NCBI RefSeq assembly: GCF_011516635.5
Contig: NZ_CP096255.1
Location: forward strand, 9,683,501-9,747,500
Reading direction: 5' to 3'
Origin: Bradyrhizobium barranii subsp. apii
Lineage (GTDB): Bacteria; Pseudomonadota; Alphaproteobacteria; Rhizobiales; Xanthobacteraceae
Length of the DNA stretch: 64,000 nt
Shown: in pieces, positions 34,397 through 41,176 of the stretch
Layout of the letters: every line of letters starts with the position of its first letter
How positions within the stretch are numbered: the first letter of the stretch is position 1
Position numbers and translations under genes: made by a program
Notes under the pieces: model-generated
Told to the model about the DNA's origin: nothing
What the model saw: only the letters and a program-made list of their open reading frames with translations
Database searches by the model: none

Positions 34397-35839
34397 ATGT
34401 CCGACATCGCCGAAATCCCGGTCGATGAACAAGAGCGTCCGTTGCCGCCGCCTCCGCGGCCGGTACGAAGCGCGCTGATGGACGGGCCGATTCTGCGCAC
34501 GCTGCTCGGCCTCGCCTGGCCGAACGTGGTCGCGCTGTCGGCCGGCACCTGTGTGGTGATCGCGGAGACCTCCTATATCGGCCGGCTCGGCGTCGAGGCG
34601 CTGGCGGCAATGGCGCTGGTGTTTCCGACAGTGATCCTGACCATGACGATGTCCGGGGGGGCCATGGGCGGCGCCGTGGCGTCGGCCATCGCGCGGGCGC
34701 TCGGCGGAGGCGATCGCGAGCGCGCCGGCACGCTCGCCGCGCATGCGCTCTTGATCGGCATCACCTTCGGCCTCGTCTTCATGCTGGGCATGCTGATCTT
34801 CGGGCCCAAGGTGCTGGAGATGCTCGGCGGACGCGGGGATGTGCTGACGCATGCGGTCGCCTACACACAGGTGTTTTTTGGCGGGGCCGTGCTGCCGTGG
34901 CTGCTCAACACCATGGCCGGCGTGTTGCGCGGCACCGGCAACATGAAGCTGCCCTCGCTGTTGATGCTGAATTCCGCGGTCATGCAGGTCGTGCTTGGCG
35001 GCACGCTGGGCCTCGGGCTCGGGCCCGTGCCGCAGTTCGGCATGCGCGGCGTCGCGGCCGGCTCGCTGATCGCCTATTCCATGAACATCTGTGTGATGGG
35101 CTGGTACCTGTTCTCCGGCCGCGCCCGAATCGTACCGAAACTGCGCGGGCTGCGCGTTCAATGGGCGATGTTCTTCGATATCCTGAAGGTCGGCGCCATC
35201 GCCTGCTTCTCGCCGCTGCAATCGGTGCTGACGATCTCGATCTTCACCCACATGCTGGCAAAGTTCGGCACTGCGATCCTCGCCGGCTACGGCATCGGCG
35301 CGCGGCTGGAATTTTTGCTGACCTCGATCGCGTTCTCGTTCGGCATCGCTTCGGTGCCGATGATCGGCATGGCGATCGGCGCGGTGCGCATCGCGCGCGC
35401 CCGGCGCATCGCCTGGATCGCCGGTGCGAGCGCGTTCGTCGCCGTCGGCGTGCCGGCGTGCCTCGTCGCGCTGTTCCCAGATCTCTGGGTCAACATCTTC
35501 ACCGACAGCGCCACCGTGCGCGCGACCAGCCATGAATATCTGTCGACGGTGGCGCCGTTCTACGCCTTCATCGGGCTCGCCTCGACGATGTATTTCTCGT
35601 CGCAGGGCGCGGCCAAGGTGATCGGGCCGGTGCTGGCGCAGACCGCGCGCCTGATCTACATCGCTGCGATCGGCTGGTGGCTGTCGACGCACGACGCCAC
35701 CGCGCAGAGCTTCTTCTGGCTGGCCGCCAGCTCGATGGTCGTGCTCGGCCTGCTCTCGTGCTCCAGCGTGGTGCTGACACGCTGGGGGCCGCGCGAGACG
35801 AAACCTACGATCAGGCCGGCTCTTTCGGCTGCCGACTAG
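34397..35839 (+). CDS. MATE-family multidrug efflux transporter
   Basis: 480 aa with about 12 membrane segments in two related halves. LGLAWPNVVALSAGTCVVIAETS and PWLLNTMAGVLRGTGNMK lie in the first half, and FGIASVPMIGMAIGAVRIARAR in the second. It exports cationic compounds in exchange for H+ or Na+. Its stop TAG shares the palindromic CTAG with the stop of the convergent gene. Confidence 0.88.
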   Translation: MSDIAEIPVDEQERPLPPPPRPVRSALMDGPILRTLLGLAWPNVVALSAGTCVVIAETSYIGRLGVEALAAMALVFPTVILTMTMSGGAMGGAVASAIARALGGGDRERAGTLAAHALLIGITFGLVFMLGMLIFGPKVLEMLGGRGDVLTHAVAYTQVFFGGAVLPWLLNTMAGVLRGTGNMKLPSLLMLNSAVMQVVLGGTLGLGLGPVPQFGMRGVAAGSLIAYSMNICVMGWYLFSGRARIVPKLRGLRVQWAMFFDILKVGAIACFSPLQSVLTISIFTHMLAKFGTAILAGYGIGARLEFLLTSIAFSFGIASVPMIGMAIGAVRIARARRIAWIAGASAFVAVGVPACLVALFPDLWVNIFTDSATVRATSHEYLSTVAPFYAFIGLASTMYFSSQGAAKVIGPVLAQTARLIYIAAIGWWLSTHDATAQSFFWLAASSMVVLGLLSCSSVVLTRWGPRETKPTIRPALSAAD

Positions 35840-36300
35840 CGATGCCGGTGGCGGCGATGGCCGCCACCGCCGACATTGGCGAGCCGCATCAGCTGCGGAA
35901 TCATCGCCATCATGTCGCCGCCGCCGGAGCCGCCGAGCCCCATCGGCATGGTGCCGCCTGCGCCCATCGGCGTGTAGCCGCCGTAGTTCGGCGCGCCGAA
36001 GCCACCGCCGAAATTGCCGCCACTCAGGCTGCCGCCGCCCCCCATCATGCCGCCGAGCCCGCCGCCGCCGTTCTCCATCATGCGGCTCATCATCGGACCC
36101 ATGGTCTGCATCAGCATGGCGAAGCGGCGCTTGCCCATCTTCGCCTTCATCATCTCCAGCATCGGCGCCATCTGGGTCATCATGTCCTCGCCGCCGGCGC
36201 CTCCGCCGCCGAGGAACTGCGCCTTTGCCGGCGCGCTCGAGATCGAAAATAGCAGCAGCACGGCGGCCGCCTGGCAGATCACCTTATCCGCACCTCTCAT
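35836..36300 (-). CDS. Exported Met- and Gly-rich protein of unknown function
   Basis: 154 aa from ATG 36300. It has a signal peptide (VICQAAAVLLLFSISSAPAKA), a Met-rich helix (MMTQMAPMLEMMKAKMGKRRF, LMQTMGPMMSRMMENG), then long Gly-rich low-complexity stretches and a basic His-rich end (GGGGHRRHRHR). Met and His clusters suggest copper binding or a methionine oxidation sink in the periplasm, but this is inference. It is convergent with the MATE gene. Confidence 0.7.
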   Translation of the reverse strand: MRGADKVICQAAAVLLLFSISSAPAKAQFLGGGGAGGEDMMTQMAPMLEMMKAKMGKRRFAMLMQTMGPMMSRMMENGGGGLGGMMGGGGSLSGGNFGGGFGAPNYGGYTPMGAGGTMPMGLGGSGGGDMMAMIPQLMRLANVGGGGHRRHRHR

Positions 36301-36400
36301 GGCCTGCTCCTCGCGTGCGTGGCTCCGCCGGGAGAGCGGAGCCAACCGGACGCACGCGGCCATGGTTAGGGCCGGCGAGGGCAGGGCTCTGTGAGAAAGA

Positions 36401-36802
36401 TCACGCAGCCACAGCCGGGAACGCCCGGTGTATCGCGGCGACGGCGTCCTTGGTCTGCCCCTGGACGTAAGCCGCAAGCTCGTTCGGCAGCATGTCGATG
36501 ATCCAGACAAGGCGGCAGCTCGCCTCGCCCTCGGCGATCACCTGCACCGAGGCGCTGTAATGCCTGAGCCGCTCGTTGTTGATGGCGTAGACCAGCCGCT
36601 GTCGCGCATCGTCGCAATCGACCAGCACCTCGCGCGCCACTGATCCATTGGCGAAGGTGACGATGCGTGCATCACCGTCGAGCGTGCAGGCGGTGACGAA
36701 GCCCGGCGCCAGCCGCTGAGGCAGCGCGCCGAAATCGCGTACGGCGTCCCAGACGTCGCGGGCGGGAACGGGGAGGGGGATGTCGTTGTGGATGGAGGCC
36801 AT
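36401..36802 (-). CDS. SRPBCC (START-like) family protein
   Basis: 133 aa. The SRPBCC pattern is clear: IHNDIPLPVPARDVWDAVRDFGALPQRLAPG at the N-terminus, a beta-rich middle with YSASVQVIAEGEASCRLVW, and a C-terminal helix. The family binds small hydrophobic ligands. It is a stand-alone gene upstream of the Met/Gly-rich protein on the same strand. Confidence 0.8.
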   Translation of the reverse strand: MASIHNDIPLPVPARDVWDAVRDFGALPQRLAPGFVTACTLDGDARIVTFANGSVAREVLVDCDDARQRLVYAINNERLRHYSASVQVIAEGEASCRLVWIIDMLPNELAAYVQGQTKDAVAAIHRAFPAVAA

Positions 36803-36847
36803 GGTTGATTCCTATAATTTGGAGAAACAAGCGAGCCATCATCTCAG

Positions 36848-36955
36848 GTGTCATCGCCCGACTTGATCGGGCGATCCAGTATTCCAGAGGCCGCTGTGAT
36901 TTGAATCGAGAAGCCGCGGCGTACTGGATGCCCCGGTCAAGCCGGGGCATGACAG
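36848..36955. repeat. Dispersed palindromic repeat (GTCATG-CTTGACC family)
   Basis: GTGTCATCGCCCGACTTGAT on the left faces GCCCCGGTCAAGCCGGGGCA then TGACA on the right. GATCCAGTATTCCAGAGG and GCGGCGTACTGGATGC are shared with the copy at 32516-32617. Confidence 0.8.
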
Positions 36956-36980
36956 CTTGTGAGGCGATGGCGGCCGACGC

Positions 36981-37340
36981 TCACACGCAAACCGCCTCGA
37001 CGTTGTTGCCATCGGGATCAATCAGGAACGCCGCGTAGTAGGTCGGGCTATAGTCCTTCCGCGGGCCGGCGCCGCCATTGTCGCGGCCGCCGCTCTTTAG
37101 GCCCTCGCTGTGGAATGCCTTGACCGCATCATGGTCCTTGGCGCGAAACGCGATATGCGCGCCGTCGGCCTTGCGTCCCTTGTTCAGGTGCAGCCAGAGC
37201 GCCGGCTCGCCCTTCGGCCCGAAGCCCGCATAGCCGTCGCCGCTGGAGCACAGGGCGTAGCCGAGCGGGGCCAGCACCGCGGTGTAGAAGCGCGTGGCGG
37301 CGTCGAGGTCGGCAACACGCAGTCCGATGTGGTCGTACAT
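36981..37340 (-). CDS. VOC (glyoxalase/bleomycin resistance) family protein
   Basis: 119 aa from ATG 37340, preceded by GGAGA. YDHIGLRVADLDAATRFYTAVLAPLGY and AAFLIDPDGNNVEAVC are the two halves of a VOC domain, with the metal-site His and Glu present. Substrate is unknown. It lies 55 nt downstream of the AraC gene on the same strand and may be its target. Confidence 0.82.
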   Translation of the reverse strand: MYDHIGLRVADLDAATRFYTAVLAPLGYALCSSGDGYAGFGPKGEPALWLHLNKGRKADGAHIAFRAKDHDAVKAFHSEGLKSGGRDNGGAGPRKDYSPTYYAAFLIDPDGNNVEAVCV

Positions 37341-37395
37341 GATCGTCTCCATTGCAAAGCGCGCCGCAACTGGCGCGCGCCGGAGACGACCCTAT

Positions 37396-38235
37396 TCAGT
37401 TGAGGGTCGCGCGCTCTTGGAGAATCTTGCGCTCGCCCTTCGACGCCTGCCGGAACTTCGTCGGCGACACGCCGGCGGCGCGATGGAAGGTGCGGACGAA
37501 ATTGGAGAGATCGCCGAAGCCGACGTCATAGGCGATGTCGGTGACCGCGATGTCATCATCTGTCAGCAGCCGCGCCGCATGGCGTAGCCGCGAGCGCACC
37601 AGATATTGATGCGGGGTGACGCCGAGCACGGCCGAAAACAGCCGCAGGAAATGGAACGGGCTGAGGCCCGTCTGCCGCGCCGCCTGTTCGAGGTCGACCT
37701 CGTCATGCGAGTTGGCGTCGATCCACAGCGCGGCTTCGACTGCGCGGCGGCGGTCGCGTGCGGTGGGCGTGGCCGGCTTGCGCGCCTTGCCCGAGACGAC
37801 ATCGATGAAGCGGCCGGCCAGAATTTGACCGACCTCGTCGAGACCGAGGTCGCTGTTGCCATCTGCCGCCGTCTGGGCGAGCTCGCCCAGCACCATCAGC
37901 TCGGGCAGCGGCGGTGTCGCGCCGACCTGCCAGATCTCGCGCCGTCCCCCGAGGGCATCGACCAGGTCCTCGCTGAAGAAGAAGCCCAGGCAGACGTCGC
38001 CGCTGACGTGCTCATGCGTGCAGATGTATTCCTCGCGTGGAGCGCCGACCAGCATCGAGCCCGCCACCAGCTCGAAGAAGCCGGCGCGGCACTGGCAGCC
38101 GAAGCTGCCGGAGCGGACATAGGCAATGGAATGCCCGGTGCGGCACTCCGCGAACGGCTTGTCGTCCGGTCCCGCATCGCAGCGAAACTCCGAGACCGTC
38201 ATCGATTGCGTGGTCAGCAGCGTGGTCGCATCCAT
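37396..38235 (-). CDS. AraC-family transcriptional regulator
   Basis: 279 aa. The N-terminal cupin-like sensing region (about 1-130) contains several Cys (FGCQCRAGF, YICTHEH). The C-terminal double HTH covers about 165-265: DLEQAARQTGLSPFHFLRLFSAVLGVTPHQYL and VTDIAYDVGFGDLSNFVRTFHRAAGVSPTKFR. It probably controls the VOC gene downstream, or itself. Confidence 0.87.
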   Translation of the reverse strand: MDATTLLTTQSMTVSEFRCDAGPDDKPFAECRTGHSIAYVRSGSFGCQCRAGFFELVAGSMLVGAPREEYICTHEHVSGDVCLGFFFSEDLVDALGGRREIWQVGATPPLPELMVLGELAQTAADGNSDLGLDEVGQILAGRFIDVVSGKARKPATPTARDRRRAVEAALWIDANSHDEVDLEQAARQTGLSPFHFLRLFSAVLGVTPHQYLVRSRLRHAARLLTDDDIAVTDIAYDVGFGDLSNFVRTFHRAAGVSPTKFRQASKGERKILQERATLN

Positions 38236-38292
38236 GCCACCTATCTAGGCATGGTCCGGACAAGTGTGTAGCGGTTGTCCGACAAGATCATG

Positions 38293-38338
38293 CCAAAAAA
38301 AACAAAGCTAAGGTGCGATTGCGATCGCGCCTTAGCTG
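38293..38338 (-). terminator. Intrinsic terminator of ogt
   Basis: On the minus strand AGCTAAGGCGCG-loop-CGCACCTTAGCT is followed by TTTGTTTTTTTT. The ogt stop codon is inside the first arm of the stem. Confidence 0.88.
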
Positions 38339-38907
38339 GGCCTCGTTGGCGCAACGGGCAGCAGCACCTCGAACAGCGTCTTGCTCGCGACCGGATGGGC
38401 GCCCTCGAGCGCCAGCAGCCGCCGCTTGGAGATCACCCCGCCGTAAGGCGAGAGTCGGTCGGCGTAATTGTCGGCCTCCAGCACCCGGTGACAGGGCACG
38501 ATCAGCATGTAGGGATTTTTGGCGATCGCCTGCGCCACCGAATGCGCGGCGCCGGAGGCGCCCAGCGCCTTGGCGATCTCGTGATAGGTGCGGGTCTCCC
38601 CGCGCGGAATGGCGCAGGCGGCTTCATAAACGCGCCGATGGAAGCCGGGGACGCCGCCGGCGTCCAGGCTGACCTCGGAAAAATCAGGGTCGCCGCCCTG
38701 CAGCAAGCCTGCGATGCCCTCGATCGCAAGCTCGGCATTCAGCGGAGGCTGCTGCTCGCGCGCCTCGGGATGGACCGCGAAAATCCGGCGGCGGGTATCG
38801 ATCTCCCGCGCCTCCGGCAATTGCACGGCGACCACGCCGGTGCTGCTCCAGACGATGCCGCAGCGCCCTATGGCCGTGTTGAATATCGTGTAGCCACGCC
38901 CCAGCAT
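38332..38907 (-). CDS. ogt: Methylated-DNA-protein-cysteine S-methyltransferase
   Basis: 191 aa. The acceptor cysteine is in IVPCHRVLEADNY, with the HTH before it (GETRTYHEIAKALGASGAAHSVAQAI) and SKRRLLALEGA after it. It repairs O6-alkylguanine by self-alkylation. ATG 38907 is preferred over an earlier GTG. It ends in a strong terminator and is the last chromosomal gene before the integrated element. Confidence 0.92.
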   Translation of the reverse strand: MLGRGYTIFNTAIGRCGIVWSSTGVVAVQLPEAREIDTRRRIFAVHPEAREQQPPLNAELAIEGIAGLLQGGDPDFSEVSLDAGGVPGFHRRVYEAACAIPRGETRTYHEIAKALGASGAAHSVAQAIAKNPYMLIVPCHRVLEADNYADRLSPYGGVISKRRLLALEGAHPVASKTLFEVLLPVAPTRPS

Positions 38908-39080
38908 GCACACGCCCCACTCAGTGCACGTCTCTCCCCAGACGCGCGATCATAACACCGCCACAATCCGGCGCACCTGGAATCTTGCCAGGACGTTAAC
39001 AACCGTCCGGCCGGCCGCGCCAAAGCGCTTGGCGAGCGGCGCCGTCTCGGCTAATCAGGGTTGGCGTGAGACGCGCATTC

Positions 39081-39117
39081 GCGGGCGTAGTTCAATGGTA
39101 GAACGGCAGCTTCCCAA
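39081..39117 (+). repeat. Left attachment repeat: 5' half of tRNA-Gly, truncated
   Basis: It is identical to the first 37 bases of the intact tRNA at 50166 and ends after the anticodon loop (TTCCCAA). It is followed by TCTTTTG instead of the GCTGC stem. This copy keeps the original chromosomal upstream region, so it may still be transcribed as an orphan half-tRNA. Confidence 0.88.
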
Positions 39118-39240
39118 TCTTTTGTGAAGCCTCTCCACCGTTCCACATAGTGTCCGGAAACCCCGTGTTTTGCAGTGGTTTCTGCGACTCGACCGTCATA
39201 TACTTCGGCATGGTTATCCGCCTCAATCCACGTGAAAGGC

Positions 39241-39257
39241 GTGCCAAATCGTGCCAA
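39241..39257 (+). repeat. GTGCCAAATCGTGCCAA motif near the left end, possible integrase arm site
   Basis: A near-identical motif with one extra A lies at 50104-50121, about 45 bp before the right attachment repeat. Each contains two GTGCCAA units in direct orientation. Position near both ends suggests integrase arm-type binding sites. It overlaps the GTG start of the integrase gene. Confidence 0.5.
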
Positions 39258-40369
39258 TTCTTGGACTCACAGATCTCTCTGTCCAGTCACTGAAGCCCGG
39301 TTTGTACATGGACCGGAAGACGCCGGCTTTTGGATTGCGTGTCGGCAAACGTCGAAAGACCTGGATCGTCCTTAAGGAGCCCAACCGCACCAAAATCCGG
39401 TTGGGTCACTATCCGGATCTGAAGCTCGCAGAAGCGCGCCGCCGCGCCTTTGTTGCGTTGGGCACGCCTGTCGGCGAGAAGGAAATCAGCATCGAGTTCG
39501 AGCAAGCGAAGCTCGCCTTCGTTGAGGAGAACTACAAAGGCAAAGCCGAGCGCACCAAATCTGAGACGCTTCGTCTCCTTAACCGCTTGAACTTCAGATG
39601 CACGCTCGCTGACCTCGACGATGCAGCGATTGAACGTGAGCTCGGAAAGCTCGGTGATGTGCCCAGTGAGCAGCTTCACGCATTCCGCGCACTCCGGACA
39701 ATGCTCCGGTGGTGCACGAAACCTCCGCACCGTTACATCAAGCGCAGTCCGCTTGAAGGTTATCCGGCTCCGGGGAAAGATAAGAAACGCAGCCGTATTT
39801 TGAATGACGCCGAGCTCAGAAATATTTGGCAAGCATGCGAGGGCTTCTTCGGGGATATGATCCGGCTCATCATCTTGTGGGGATGCCGGAATGGCGAAAT
39901 AGGACGGTTACAACGCGCCTGGCGAGAGGGGCGTGTGATCACCATTCCAGGTGAATTCACGAAGAACGGACGCGCGCACGCAATTCCGATCCTACCCATG
40001 GCGCGCGCGATTATGGATCGTCAAGATATGCTCGGTGACAATTGGCGAGACAAGAACACCGATTACTACTTCCCTGGTCACATAAAGGGCACCCACTTTA
40101 ATGATGGCTCGTGGGGCAAACTCAAGAGGGAGCTGGATAAGCAATCGGGAGTGACCGGATGGCAAGTGCGAGATCTTCGCCGCACTTTCCGCTCTAGCCT
40201 AGCCCGCTTGGGAATCTCGCGTGAGATCGCTGAGATCATGCTCAACCACGTGACCGGTGGAGGCAAAACCGATCTCGACGAGATTTACGACAGGTATGAC
40301 TATCTACCCGAGAAGCGCACTGCGCTGCAGAAGCTCGAAGCTCACCTTAAAAAGGTAGTGGGTAGGTAG
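39251..40369 (+). CDS. int: Tyrosine-recombinase integrase of the island
   Basis: 372 aa. It has an N-terminal arm/DUF4102-like region (LTDLSVQSLKPGLYMDRKTPAFGLRVG, LGHYPDLKLAEARRRA), a central core-binding domain and a C-terminal catalytic domain. Candidate catalytic residues are Arg in GCRNGEIG, Lys in EFTKNGRAH, Arg in VRDLRRTFRSS, His in LNHVTGG, and the nucleophile Tyr in DEIYDRYDYLP. The box-II His is replaced (LRRTF in place of HDLRRT), so it is somewhat divergent. The start is GTG 39251. Confidence 0.9.
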   Translation: MPILGLTDLSVQSLKPGLYMDRKTPAFGLRVGKRRKTWIVLKEPNRTKIRLGHYPDLKLAEARRRAFVALGTPVGEKEISIEFEQAKLAFVEENYKGKAERTKSETLRLLNRLNFRCTLADLDDAAIERELGKLGDVPSEQLHAFRALRTMLRWCTKPPHRYIKRSPLEGYPAPGKDKKRSRILNDAELRNIWQACEGFFGDMIRLIILWGCRNGEIGRLQRAWREGRVITIPGEFTKNGRAHAIPILPMARAIMDRQDMLGDNWRDKNTDYYFPGHIKGTHFNDGSWGKLKRELDKQSGVTGWQVRDLRRTFRSSLARLGISREIAEIMLNHVTGGGKTDLDEIYDRYDYLPEKRTALQKLEAHLKKVVGR

Positions 40370-40463
40370 CCTGACCAGCTGCCGCCGACCACAATTGCAG
40401 GGCACACCGGGAAATGAACGGTCAAGTCACGTGTTCTGACGCGCGGAAATCTGAGTTTCATAC

Positions 40464-41159
40464 CTAACCCGCAGGGCGCCGCTCCTCAAAATTCTCCTTC
40501 CCCTGTTCTGGGGGATCCGGAAAGAGGAACGTCAGAACGCGCATGGCGGGGTGTCCTGTGAGCTGTGTGATCAATTCTCGACGTTTGTCGTAGAGCAGTT
40601 TAAGCGGATCGGGTATATCGGCTGCAGGCGGTCGCTCCCATATCTCATTCCAAAAGCCGAGAACCTCAGTGCAAAAAACGCTCATGCATACTTCTGAAAG
40701 CAGATACTCGCGCTCGTAGTTCCGCTCTCGTTCCGGTGATGCGCCGAGACCATAACGTCCGACCCGCTGCCGAACGAAGGCTTCGATCGTTTGCGACAAT
40801 AGCTCGTCACTCAGTATCGCATCTTGCAGGCGGCGCGCGAAATCCGAATACTGTGTGGCATCTGCGATTTCATCCCAGCAGACGATCGTCCCGCGCGCTC
40901 CCGCTTTGGATGACATCCGGCGGATGAGGGCCAGGATCTGCCTAGCCTCATTCTTTGCCTTCTTGATTGCCGACGAGAGCGTCCAGTAACGGCCAGTCAT
41001 CAAGCGATCCAGAACGAGAAGGCGATCCGCGACCACTATCAGGTGATCATGGTCCCGCAGCGCGTACTTGTCAAAAAGCGCCCCGATCCCGGCTGATGTA
41101 CGGTACTTTGTGTGCGGGTACAGGCACACCGGGATGAAGTATCGGGCTTCGGAGGACAT
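40464..41159 (-). CDS. Cyclodipeptide-synthase-like protein (divergent), second gene of an island cassette
   Basis: 231 aa from ATG 41159. I chose this over ATG 41168 because GAGAGG lies 9 nt before it. There is no signal or membrane segment. The pattern resembles tRNA-dependent cyclodipeptide synthases: a strand IPVC, then DHLIVVADRLLVLDRLMTGR (Rossmann strand and specificity helix), IVCWDEIADATQY, and a Tyr-x3-Glu pair in EYLLSEVCMSVF like the catalytic Y-x3-E of AlbC, followed by NEIWERPP. The catalytic Ser position seems to hold Cys (IPVC). Such enzymes join amino acids from two charged tRNAs. The call rests on remembered motifs only. Confidence 0.55.
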   Translation of the reverse strand: MSSEARYFIPVCLYPHTKYRTSAGIGALFDKYALRDHDHLIVVADRLLVLDRLMTGRYWTLSSAIKKAKNEARQILALIRRMSSKAGARGTIVCWDEIADATQYSDFARRLQDAILSDELLSQTIEAFVRQRVGRYGLGASPERERNYEREYLLSEVCMSVFCTEVLGFWNEIWERPPAADIPDPLKLLYDKRRELITQLTGHPAMRVLTFLFPDPPEQGKENFEERRPAG

Positions 41160-41176
41160 CCGTCGCATCCTCTCAA

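Noticed and set aside
34043..35692. A 549-codon minus frame opposite the MATE gene
   Set aside because: It is antisense to a clear 12-segment transporter and has low-complexity His/Arg/Asp composition.
41160..41168. ATG 41168 as start of the CDPS-like gene
   Set aside because: The GAGAGG ribosome site would touch this ATG; the ATG at 41159 has the proper 9-nt spacing.
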